Below, piece by piece: positions 57,501 to 64,000 of a stretch of 64,000 bases of DNA. The DNA comes from Chitinophagaceae bacterium (GTDB lineage Bacteria; Bacteroidota; Bacteroidia; Chitinophagales; Chitinophagaceae). The stretch's first letter is position 1, and every line of letters begins with the position of its first letter. The stretch lies in the NCBI GenBank assembly GCA_947455215.1, contig CANGNA010000007.1, forward strand, positions 29,097-93,096, in the 5' to 3' direction. A program made the position numbers and the translations under genes. The notes under the pieces were generated by a model. It was not told the origin of the DNA. It saw nothing but the letters and a program-made list of their open reading frames with translations, and searched no databases.

Positions 57501-58796
57501 TGGCGTTGATATAACTGTAACTTGCTTTGTAACTGTAGTACCACCGGCTGTATAAGACACCGTAGTAAAACCTGTGGTAAGCGCAGTTACCACACCTGTG
57601 TTGCTTACTGTGGCCACCGCATTATTACTGTTAGCCCAGGTGCCACCTGCAGGTGTACCGGTTAAGGTTATATTATTACCGGTGCAAGTTTGTAAAGTAC
57701 CGCTGATCCCGGTAGTTACCGGTGCCAGAGTGATCACTGATGCTTGTCCGCTTTTGCCAACATCGTAATTGGAGAACACAGCATACGGCTGGCCGGAATT
57801 ATTTATCGCTACAGTTGGAAATGAAGGATAAGCAGGACCAAATCCCGCATCACCTACTATTGTCCATTCATTGCCCACCAATTTCTTAACAACAGCACCT
57901 GTTGCACTGCCATAAACAACAAAAGGAACACCGTCAGCACCTGTCGCAATAGAAAGCTCACTTACACCTTCATCTGACACAAATGAACTGCCAACATCTG
58001 CCCACGCCGTTCCATCATAGCGGATCACCCTTAATTTATTGTCCGGACTTTGAGTCGCAAATACAACATACAATGTATCATGAGCCTTTGTCATTTCCAA
58101 TGCAGCGACAGATAATGCAGAAAACGGATCCACATCGATACTTTGCCAGGATGTGCCATTGAATTTCTTAACTTCTATATTGTCTGTCAGATTTCGATAA
58201 CAAACAATTGGCTGGTTGGCACTATTAACAACTATCGATACCTGCCCAACAGCACCACCTGATATTCCGGCTGTACCAATTGTAGACCATGTTATACTGT
58301 TATACTTCCGAACCACAAGGTCACCGTCATGCGCGTAATCTGCATATGCAACATACACATTATCAGAATTATCCAAGGTCATGGCAATATTGGTACCGTT
58401 GCCTTCGCTTATACTTCCGGTTCCGGCATTCACCCATGAACTACCTGTAAAGCGCTTTACACAAACCTTATTGCTGTCACCATCATCATAGGCAACATAG
58501 GGAGTATTGTCACTATCGAAGGCGAGCTTTCCATAGGTGCTCGACACCCCGGAAAATCCGGCACTACCAACATATTGCCAACTACCGCCAGAGTATTTTT
58601 TTACCGACATTCGCGCATTATCCACCTGGTAATCTGAAAACACTATATATGGCGTATTGTTATTAAATACTATCCTCGTATAGTCAGCCTCTGCAGCAGA
58701 TGCCAGCGTATCTCCAACATACATCCAGGACTGTGCGTGCATCGGCACAGCCATTAAAAGGAGTGACAGTACAGCCAATAAAGATGTGTATCTCAT
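50544..58796 (-). CDS. Giant T9SS adhesin-like protein 3 with two ALK/LTK-type glycine-rich domains
   Basis: About 2750 residues. ATG 58796 is preferred because it gives a clean signal peptide (MRYTSLLAVLSLLLMAVPM, then HAQ); an in-frame ATG at 58856 would add 20 residues. 19-355: beta-propeller (GFSGVSSTYGKLAFDSDNTP). Next a Big_2-like Ig. 459-688: glycine-rich domain 1 (WSGGGGGGGWYGGGGG). Two PKD-like Ig units follow. 934-1173: glycine-rich domain 2 (VNGGGGGGGWYGGGGG). 1232-1866: six WSNSNSSIGLA-type PKD-like repeats and one other PKD unit. 1862-2486: seven WSRAAVAGISN-type repeats of about 90 residues. Then Ig-like, YQWGYDD unit and T9SS type A sorting domain (about 2669-2750). Probably a secreted or surface polymer. 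The terminal 1 kb is nearly identical to adhesin 2. Confidence 0.92.
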   Translation of the reverse strand: MRYTSLLAVLSLLLMAVPMHAQSWMYVGDTLASAAEADYTRIVFNNNTPYIVFSDYQVDNARMSVKKYSGGSWQYVGSAGFSGVSSTYGKLAFDSDNTPYVAYDDGDSNKVCVKRFTGSSWVNAGTGSISEGNGTNIAMTLDNSDNVYVAYADYAHDGDLVVRKYNSITWSTIGTAGISGGAVGQVSIVVNSANQPIVCYRNLTDNIEVKKFNGTSWQSIDVDPFSALSVAALEMTKAHDTLYVVFATQSPDNKLRVIRYDGTAWADVGSSFVSDEGVSELSIATGADGVPFVVYGSATGAVVKKLVGNEWTIVGDAGFGPAYPSFPTVAINNSGQPYAVFSNYDVGKSGQASVITLAPVTTGISGTLQTCTGNNITLTGTPAGGTWANSNNAVATVSNTGVVTALTTGFTTVSYTAGGTTVTKQVTVISTPYISSATVPPVCYGATTATIGLGGVFDTASFSYINNVQRYTVPAGINALYVDVAAAAGGNIISGSISKNGGKSGRVQAKLAVTPGQVLTLFVGGQNGYNGGGTGTTTGGGASDVRVGGSALTNRAVVAGGGGGSAGTDGGAGGNLIGGDAPDGPNDDPKATGGVQVFRFNAGMYFVESAGNDVAGNDGTLGFGGNGNGTGWSGGGGGGGWYGGGGGAINGGAGGSSHVDMTLCSDTVLTRGYNSGNGYIKISPVRSLTYTIVWDAAALTAGFANASNVTLTAPSFNVPVPAGVAPGTYNCTVTVSNGTCTSNMFATSVTILALPAVNAGNDTSICATATATLHASGATTYTWSPVFGLSATTGASVAANPSVTTTYVVSGNNGTCTNTDTITVTQTGPLNISVSGGGPVCTGGSTSITATGADTYSWTPATGLSATDGSNVVSTPTTSVTYTVTGYANGCNGSATKVVSVRALPAAAVDTAISVCKGLPAATMRVGLAQDSFVFTYTGAVQTYTVPAGYDSIDADVFGAAGAFLNTQPISPGSGGRVRVRMPVTEGLVLNLFVGGIQRFNGGGASSYPGGDASDIRIGGAGWEHRRVVAGGGGGVGVSFGGGSAGGAGGDTVGEASYGDGTIYISAGGGTQFAGGVGGVKNGSNSGNGNNGTFFKGGKADVNGGGGGGGWYGGGGGAPQQGGGGGSSYADPAYCSKVYMARGVNGRGFMAYPWIMGNAATGSGDGFIIISPVHHYTYSVNWDANAVTAGFSNIGATTFSPGTINLPVPDNAVAGAYNGTVTISDGLCDSTYSFRLNVLPVPVMIATTPDLTKCAGDTTGAITFTAVPDTATFSWTNSNAGIGLGASGSGNISSFTTTNFGTVAQSGTVIVRSQIGTCYGNSDTFSVTVKPKPTVYSMSGQSLCDNATTNAINFFGYITGTTYTWSNSNSSIGLASSGTGDISAFTATNHGDTPVIATITISPSYDGCTGASTSLSITVNPIPTVYGGGNTAVCIDDNVTLTASGATSYSWSPAAGLTGTTGASVVASPASDITYTVTGTARGCINTDTVHVTVNPIPTVNTVSAQTHCNGDTSNTIIFTGNVPGTSYSWQNSNSTIGLATSGTGTIASFTLHNSGNTNAVATVTVTPAANGCVGSPRTFGMTVKPTPAVDTIFSQALCNGSATSAVHFSGAVSGTVYSWSNSNSAISLATSGTGDINSFTAVNTGTVSANATITVTPTANGCVGAARTFGIEVYPTPVVDPISNQVVCNGATTTLVNMSGPVAGSVYNWTNSDTTVGLTGSGSGNIAPFTAVNTVDYPTLATVSVVATANNCTSSTRTFSIRVNPTPVIEPTADFALCNGANSETIIFDTHAAGFASAAATPDFTWVNNNTGIGLAATGSDQINSFTAVNTTTDPVTATVIVSYSQLGCAGVPDTFVITVYPTPVLTSTLTATPICNNTLFSYTPASATTGTAYAWSRSTIPGISNTATAATGDVAEVLSDTTADPVVVSYVYTLTANGCTNEQTATVTVYPTPMLSSSLTISAVCDSSLLSYTPASLTSGTAYTWSRAAVAGISNSAATGAGDPAEYLVNTTPDPVNVEYVYTLTANGCNHTQPVTSTVYPMPLLSSALTPAAICDSAVFAYTPSSLTAGTHYRWSRGVVAGINNPANADNTDPAEALYNTTAAPIAVTYVYTLTANGCEHAQNVTVTVNPTPTLSSTLTSAAVCDDVVFNYTPTSATTGTVYAWSRSAVAGISNTAANGLGDPAETLHNTTADPVTVTYVYTLTANACTHVQNVAVDIKPTPVLSSTLTPAAICDSATFNYTPSSATEGTSFAWSRAAVAGIANTAATGADDPAEALYNTTTAPVQVTYTYTLVATGCNHVQDVPVTVNPTPKLTSVLTAPAICNGTTFNYTPTSATVGTAYAWSRAMVTGISNVAASGTDDPAEMLNNPTVNPVALTYIYTLTANGCSFSQPVGLTVNPTPRFITAQTGTVCSGAPYTYVPASATAGVSYAWTRAVAAGISNAAGSGSGSVGETLYNTTLAAKTTTYHYTLTANGCSNQQNVVVTVDPTPQAPVITVTSPANVCSQTMNMNFGAATTQPDTVQYTWTADGATVLAQGAGHQNAIISFPTAGDVTVVLTANATGFSCTTKDTFQVNVGSAIANNAEIYYIHDHFIYTDNTVDGYQWGYDDAATLDSVIYTGQVDQNLYLPSPDFAGKKYWVIVNKGGCLSKSYYNAPTGVADVNSQVAVNLLVVPNPASDHVSVVVEGVPGGNDKVALTDLTGKTVITEAVVNNKAQLSVSNLASGIYVVTYYHNGVKAGTAKLVKE
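51340..53215 (-). repeat. Seven tandem coding repeats of about 270 bp in adhesin 3
   Basis: Each encodes about 90 residues with CxxxxFxYTPxS near the start, WSRAxVxGISN in the middle, DPAExLxNTTxxPVxVTYxYT and LTANGC near the end, joined by VNPTP-type linkers. The copies differ at protein level, so they are old, except the last one, which belongs to the conserved terminal block. Confidence 0.85.
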
Positions 58797-58975
58797 TCGC
58801 CCCGTGCAACCCGTAGTTCCCCAAAAGATCGGCCTATCGAATACCTTGTGTTCCATGTGTGTACATTTTAAATGTTGACACGAAATTGAGGTTATAAATA
58901 CCGATTACGGCGTTTGTAGTGACGAAACCCGTCTTAAAGGTTGATAGACAGGGAAAATTTGATGGTCAGTTGCAT

Positions 58976-59012
58976 AACAAAAAACGAGGCGCATTCTGCG
59001 CCTCGTTTCAAA
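58976..59012 (-). terminator. Terminator of adhesin 4
   Basis: AAACGAGGCGCA / TGCGCCTCGTTT stem with loop TTC, minus-strand T-run, 19 bp after the adhesin 4 stop. Confidence 0.85.
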
Positions 59013-59030
59013 ATTGTTACTATATGATAT

Positions 59031-62000
59031 TTATTCTTTAACCAGCTTGCTGCTGCCGGCCTTTATGCCGTTGTGGTAGTAAGTAACCACATACACACCC
59101 GATGCAAGATCAGCTACATTAAGCAGTGCCTTATTGTTCAGTGTAGCCGTTGCCAATACTACCTTACCGGTCATATCAGCAAGCTCTACCTTGTCGTTAC
59201 CATTAGCAATACCTGCTGCAGTAACTACCACGCTGTTGCTGGCCGGGTTTGGCGCAACGGTAAGGTTTACTACAACTGTGTTGTTCACGTTCACCACGCC
59301 TGCCGGAGCATTATAGTAGCTCTTAGACATACAGCCATCCTTTGTGGTCATCACCCAGTACTTCTTGTTAGTAAAGTCTGGTGCGGCATCAAAGTAGTTC
59401 TGGTCTACCTGGCCTGTCAGTATCACAGAATCAAGGCTGGTAGCATCGTCATATCCCCATTGGTAGGTCGACACTGTATTGTCTGTATAGTAGAAATGAT
59501 CATGTACATAGAATATATCTGCATTAGGCGCTACCGAAGTGCTCACGTTCACAAGGAATGTATCGTAAGAGTTACAGATATATCCGTCAACACCGGCTAT
59601 CAATACTACAGCAGCAGGACCGCTGTTAGGGAAGCTAACCAATGCATTGGTATGACCGGCACCCTGTGCGTATACCTCGGCATTGATGGCCGTCCAGGTA
59701 TAATATGCAGAATCCGGAGCAGGCACATCAGCACCAAAGTTCTGGTACATGGTCTGGCTGCACAGTGTAGCATCCGGGTGTGTTGCAATGTGTGCTGTAA
59801 CCGGAGTTGGGTTAACACCTATCACTACGTTCTGTATGTTCGAACAACCGTTAGCCACCAGTGTGTAACGGTAGGTCACATATTTAGTTGCATTCGTCAA
59901 GTTATACAGTGTTTCCGCGATGCTGTCCACGCCGGTGGCAGCAGTATTGCTGATACCCGGAGCAGTAGCCCTCGACCAGGTAAAGCTTGTACCCACGGTA
60001 GCGCTGCCCGGCATGTAGAAGAACGGAGCACCGCTACATATAGTACCTACTGTTGTACCGCTCAAAGCCGGCGTAGCATTCACCTTAGCTGTAACTACCT
60101 GGCTGTGCAGACAGCCAGCGGCGTTAAGCGTAAATACGTAGCGTGTGGTCACCTGGTTGGCAGTATTGTTGTTCAGCACTTCCATCGGGTTGCCTGAACC
60201 ACCATTGGCCGGATTGCTGATACCAACCACTGCTGCCCTGCTCCACGTAAACGAAGTGCCACCTGTTGCACTCGCAGGCGTGTAGTTGAATACTGTATTG
60301 TTACAGATAGCCGCAGGTGTAAGTGTAGACGACAGCTTTGGTGTTGGCTTTACATATACCCTCACAGTTTGTGTGTTACTGCAGCCATATGCGGCAAGCA
60401 TATATATATAATCTACCGCTATTGAATCAGCCGTAGTGTTATACAGTGTCTCCATCGGGTTATCAGTACCTGCACCAGCCGGGTTGTGTATGCCTGTTAC
60501 AGCAGCTCTGCTCCAACTGAATGTAGTACCACTGGTAAGGCTGGTTGGCACATAGCTGAACAATGCACTGTCGCAGATAGACGCCGGAACAAGCGTGCTG
60601 CTGAGCTGTGGCGTTGGGTTCACCGTCATCTGCACTGTTTCCGTATGGCTGCAACCATTGGCGGTAAGCGTATACACATAAGCAACATTCACCGGGTAAG
60701 GGGACACATTCACCAGCGTCTCCATCGGATCGTTGGTACCTGCAGCCGTTGCATTCAGGATGTTAGCCATAGTATCCCTTGTCCATGAGAATGTAGTACC
60801 TGCAGTGGCGCTTGTTGGTGTATAACTAAACAATGTGCTATTACATACCGGCGCAGCTGTCAGTGTGCTGGTAAGCATAGGTGTCGGGTTAACCGTTACT
60901 ACTACGCTCTGCGTATTGGTGCAACCATTGGCAGTAAGGGTGTATACATAAGTTACCGCTACCGGGTTTGGTATAGTATTATCCAGTACCTCGGCAGGGT
61001 CGGTATTGTCGGCATTGGCAGCATTGCTGATACCGGTTACCACATCCCTGCTCCATACATAGGTAGTGCCCGCAGTAAGGCTTGTTGGGGTATAAGTAAA
61101 TATAGTGCTGTCGCATATAGCAGCCGGTGCCAGTGTGCTGGTCAGCTGCGGCGTAGGATTAACCGTGATCAGCATCGTATCATTAGTACCTACGCAGCCA
61201 TTGGCGGTTGGCGTAACCACAATAGTAGCTGCAACAGGATCGGTACCGGCATTAACAGTAGTAAATGCTGCAATATCCCCTGTACCTGTAGCCGCAAGAC
61301 CAATGCTGGTATTTGTATTTACCCAATCAAAGGTGGTTCCCGGAACGTCGCTACCAAAGCTGATGAGCGTTGTAGAAGCACCGTTACATACGGCCATATC
61401 AGCCGGAGCAACAGCATGTGGCAATGGATTAACCGTTGCTGTGAACACCGCCTGGCTGTTACAGCCGCCATTGCCTGTAGCCATAACAGTGTAAGTATAC
61501 ACCGCGCTCATTGTTGTCGTGCTTACTCTCGGGTTTTGCTCGGTAGATGTAAATCCGTCGCTACCTGTCCATGAGTAATCTATCGTTCCTGTTGCAGTAG
61601 CCGTAACATTAAGGCTCAGTGTCACACCGGCACATACCGGGCTGTTACTACCCGAAGAAGTAATAACAGGCAGATCTTTTACCAGTACGCTCATGGTATC
61701 TGCAATAACACATGCATGCGCATCCGTAACTGTAAGGCTATAAACGCCGCTGGCAGTAACAGGCGCACTGCTCACAGATGGATTAGCATCTGTTGATGTG
61801 AACCCTGCCGGGCCAGACCATGAGAATGTATATGGTGCTACACCACCCGCTGCTGATGAAGTAAGCGACAATGTAGTACCCGAACAAATAGGACCGTTAT
61901 TAGCAATAGTAGCAATAGAAGGATAAGTAGCCGGCTGAGTAATGGTTGCTACCGCTGTCTGTATGCAGCCGTGCGCATCGGTAACAGTTGCCGTATATAT

Positions 62001-64000
62001 ATTGGCGGTCAAACCACTCACTGTATCTGTAGTGGCTGTCAGGCTGCTCCAGCTGTACGTATATGGTGCTGTGCCGCCTCCTGCAGTTACTGTTGCAGCA
62101 CCATTGTTGCCGCCAAAACAGCTTACATCGGTGGTTGCAGTGATGCTGGCAGTGAGCACGGTTGGCTCTGCAATAGTGGCAAATGCTGTTTGCGTGCAGC
62201 TGTTAGCATCGGTTATAGTTACCGTATAGTTACCCGCTGTCAATCCGGTTCCGGTGGCCAGGGCGCCGCCGGCAGGACTCCACGAATAGGTGTATGGCGT
62301 TGTACCGCCGGCTGTAGTAACTGTAGCAGTACCGTTACTACCACCATTACAGCTTACATCAGTAGTAGCAGTAACACTGGCGGTCAATACAGTTGGTTCA
62401 GTTACAGCAGTTGATGTTGTCTGCGTACAGTTGTTAGCATCCGTTACTGTCACTGTGTAATTGCCTGCTGTAAGGCCGGTTGCTGTAGCCAGTGTACCAC
62501 CGGCAGGGCTCCATGAATAAGAATAAGGTGCAGTACCACCACCTGCGGTTACCGTTGTAGCACCATTGCTACCACCATTGCAGCTTAGATTGGTTGTCGC
62601 AGTAATGCTCGCGGTAAGTACAGTTGGTTCTGTTATTGTTGTTGATGCAGTTTGCGTGCAGCTGTTGGCATCCGTTACGGTTACCGTATAGTCACCAGCC
62701 GACAAACCGGTTGCCGTAGCCAATGTACCACCGGCAGGGCTCCAGGAATATGTAAATGCACCTGTACCACCGGCAGCAGCTACAGTAGCAGTGCCATTAC
62801 TACCGGCATTGCAACTTACATTCGTAGTCGCGGTAATGCTTGCGGTCAATGCAGTAGGTTCAATAATGGTTGTTGATGCGGTTTGCGTGCAGCTGTTGGC
62901 ATCAGTTACGGTTATTGTATAATCACCTGCGGTCAAGCCAGTTGCTGTAGCCAGTGTACCACCGGCAGGGCTCCATGAATATGTATATGGTGCAGTACCA
63001 CCACCTGCGGTTACTGTTGTAGCACCATTGCTACCGCCATTACAGCTCACATTGGTTGTTGCGGTAATACTTGCAGTTAATGCCGTCGGTTCAGTTATGG
63101 ATGCCGACGTTGTTTGTGTACAGTTGTTGGCATCTGTAACAGTCACTGAATAGCTACCTGCAACTAATCCGTTAATAACCGATGTAGTATCGCCGTTGGT
63201 CCACGCATAACTATAAGGTGCAGTACCACCACCTGCTGTTACTGTTGTAGCACCATTGCTACCGCCATTGCAGCTTACATTGGTAGTTGCTGTTATACTG
63301 GCTGTCAATACTGTTGGCTCTGTTACAGTGGCAACGGCTGTCTGTGTACAGCTATTGGCATCAGTTACCGTTACTGTATAGTCACCGGCAGTCAAACCTG
63401 TAGCAGTAGCGGCGCTACCACCCGCAGGGCTCCATGAGTAAGTGAACGCACCTGTACCACCTGCAGCAGCTACTGTGGCAGATCCATCGCTAAGGCCGTT
63501 ACAGCTTACATTGGTTGTCGCAGTGATGCTCGCTGTCAATGCTGTTGGTTCAGTTATTGTTGTCGATGCAGTTTGCGTACAGCTGTTAGCATCCGTTACG
63601 GTTACTGTATAGTCTCCAGCTGCCAATCCGGTCGCCGTAGCCAATGTACCACCGGCGGGGCTCCAGGAATATGTAAATGCACCCGTACCACCGGCAGCAG
63701 CTACAGTAGCAGCACCATTATTACCTGCATTACAACTTACATTCGTAGTCGCAGTAATGCTCGCTGTCAGTGCAGTCGGTTCTGTTATTGTTGTTGATGC
63801 TGTTTGTGTACAGCTGTTGGCATCCGTTACGGTTACTGTATAGTCACCTGTTGTCAAACCGGTTGCTGTAGCTAATGTTCCACCCGCCGGGCTCCATGAA
63901 TACGTATATCCTGAAGTACCACCACCCGCCGTTACTGTTGCTGCTCCGTTGCTGCTGCCATTACAACTTACATTGGTAGTAGCTGTAATATTCGCTGTCA
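59031..64000 (-). CDS. T9SS adhesin-like protein 4, N-terminus beyond the window
   Basis: The reading frame is open to the right edge, so this is a 3' part of about 1655 codons; the first Met-like codon at 63857 is an internal TTG, not a start. From the edge inwards there are nine SprB-type repeats of 77 residues (TNVSCNGGSNGATTV, then YSWSPAGGTLATATGL and YTVTVTDANSCTQT), two Ig/PKD units (GPICSGTTLSLTSSAAGG), one WVNTNTSIGLA-type PKD-like repeat, five WSRAAVTGIHN-type repeats, an Ig-like unit, a YQWGYDDATSLD unit and a T9SS type A sorting domain (VAPNPASNSVVVTA). SprB-type repeats occur in gliding adhesins. The end is homologous to, but more diverged than, adhesins 1-3. Confidence 0.92.
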   Translation of the reverse strand, partial: TANITATTNVSCNGSSNGAATVTAGGGTSGYTYSWSPAGGTLATATGLTTGDYTVTVTDANSCTQTASTTITEPTALTASITATTNVSCNAGNNGAATVAAAGGTGAFTYSWSPAGGTLATATGLAAGDYTVTVTDANSCTQTASTTITEPTALTASITATTNVSCNGLSDGSATVAAAGGTGAFTYSWSPAGGSAATATGLTAGDYTVTVTDANSCTQTAVATVTEPTVLTASITATTNVSCNGGSNGATTVTAGGGTAPYSYAWTNGDTTSVINGLVAGSYSVTVTDANNCTQTTSASITEPTALTASITATTNVSCNGGSNGATTVTAGGGTAPYTYSWSPAGGTLATATGLTAGDYTITVTDANSCTQTASTTIIEPTALTASITATTNVSCNAGSNGTATVAAAGGTGAFTYSWSPAGGTLATATGLSAGDYTVTVTDANSCTQTASTTITEPTVLTASITATTNLSCNGGSNGATTVTAGGGTAPYSYSWSPAGGTLATATGLTAGNYTVTVTDANNCTQTTSTAVTEPTVLTASVTATTDVSCNGGSNGTATVTTAGGTTPYTYSWSPAGGALATGTGLTAGNYTVTITDANSCTQTAFATIAEPTVLTASITATTDVSCFGGNNGAATVTAGGGTAPYTYSWSSLTATTDTVSGLTANIYTATVTDAHGCIQTAVATITQPATYPSIATIANNGPICSGTTLSLTSSAAGGVAPYTFSWSGPAGFTSTDANPSVSSAPVTASGVYSLTVTDAHACVIADTMSVLVKDLPVITSSGSNSPVCAGVTLSLNVTATATGTIDYSWTGSDGFTSTEQNPRVSTTTMSAVYTYTVMATGNGGCNSQAVFTATVNPLPHAVAPADMAVCNGASTTLISFGSDVPGTTFDWVNTNTSIGLAATGTGDIAAFTTVNAGTDPVAATIVVTPTANGCVGTNDTMLITVNPTPQLTSTLAPAAICDSTIFTYTPTSLTAGTTYVWSRDVVTGISNAANADNTDPAEVLDNTIPNPVAVTYVYTLTANGCTNTQSVVVTVNPTPMLTSTLTAAPVCNSTLFSYTPTSATAGTTFSWTRDTMANILNATAAGTNDPMETLVNVSPYPVNVAYVYTLTANGCSHTETVQMTVNPTPQLSSTLVPASICDSALFSYVPTSLTSGTTFSWSRAAVTGIHNPAGAGTDNPMETLYNTTADSIAVDYIYMLAAYGCSNTQTVRVYVKPTPKLSSTLTPAAICNNTVFNYTPASATGGTSFTWSRAAVVGISNPANGGSGNPMEVLNNNTANQVTTRYVFTLNAAGCLHSQVVTAKVNATPALSGTTVGTICSGAPFFYMPGSATVGTSFTWSRATAPGISNTAATGVDSIAETLYNLTNATKYVTYRYTLVANGCSNIQNVVIGVNPTPVTAHIATHPDATLCSQTMYQNFGADVPAPDSAYYTWTAINAEVYAQGAGHTNALVSFPNSGPAAVVLIAGVDGYICNSYDTFLVNVSTSVAPNADIFYVHDHFYYTDNTVSTYQWGYDDATSLDSVILTGQVDQNYFDAAPDFTNKKYWVMTTKDGCMSKSYYNAPAGVVNVNNTVVVNLTVAPNPASNSVVVTAAGIANGNDKVELADMTGKVVLATATLNNKALLNVADLASGVYVVTYYHNGIKAGSSKLVKE
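61917..64000 (-). repeat. 231-bp tandem repeat array encoding SprB-type units, continuing past the edge
   Basis: Nine units are seen in the window, eight closely similar and the one nearest 61917 more diverged. Similar phrases recur every 231 bp (for example ACAGCTGTTGGCATCCGTTA at 63810 and its counterpart at 63579). Unit variants alternate between AGGTGAFTYSW and GGGTAPYTYSW cores, suggesting recombination between units. Confidence 0.88.

Noticed and set aside
61917..64000. Regular repeats considered as a CRISPR array or satellite DNA
   Set aside because: The 231-bp period keeps one open frame and encodes SprB-type protein units; there are no spacers or cas genes.

Overview
The window comes from a Bacteroidota genome, most likely order Chitinophagales (Chitinophagaceae-like). 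The evidence is several secreted proteins ending in type IX secretion system (T9SS) type A sorting domains, SprB-type and PKD-like repeat adhesins, a GldM-like protein, a Bacteroidota-type TonB-linked barrel receptor with a carboxypeptidase-regulatory N-terminal domain, S46 and DUF885 peptidases, and candidate -7 promoter elements of the form TAnnTTTG in front of many genes. Genus and species cannot be told from the sequence. No tRNA, rRNA, CRISPR array, phage or insertion-sequence transposase was seen.

Layout. 1-12.2 kb: the 3' end of an M20 dipeptidase, a small membrane protein overlapping tail-to-tail with a TspO/MBR protein, a 2026-residue secreted protein (autotransporter-type strand repeats, IPT, FG-GAP repeats, Ig-like repeats, T9SS tail), a lipoprotein, a LuxE-like acyl-protein synthetase and parE. 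12.2-17.1 kb: two repeat-rich non-coding stretches around an S46 dipeptidyl-peptidase and a PIN-domain toxin-antitoxin pair; the pair is bracketed by direct copies of a 115-bp palindromic element. 17.1-38.3 kb: mostly housekeeping and envelope genes, namely ilvE, recQ, TM2 and DUF2752 proteins, DinB-like and GNAT proteins, a DUF885 lipoprotein, a bacilliredoxin, a GldM-like secreted protein, an OmpH/APC permease/heptose-kinase operon, an ALDH7-type dehydrogenase, a YciO-type protein, a lone winged-helix protein and a TonB-linked barrel.

38.6-64.0 kb is the notable part. Four consecutive minus-strand genes encode giant T9SS cargo proteins of 2595, 1262, about 2750 and more than 1655 residues; the last runs off the right edge. 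They are built from beta-propeller-like, cadherin-like, SprB, two kinds of about 90-residue PKD-like repeats and, in one, two ALK/LTK-type glycine-rich domains. All four end in the same module order: a PKD-like unit, an Ig-like unit, a YQWGYDD unit, then the sorting domain. In three of them this end is nearly identical at DNA level and collinear without indels. Each gene is followed by its own strong hairpin terminator, and two share a 45-bp box 60-67 bp upstream of the start. This looks like a duplicating and recombining family of surface adhesins or matrix proteins. The function is inferred from domain types only.
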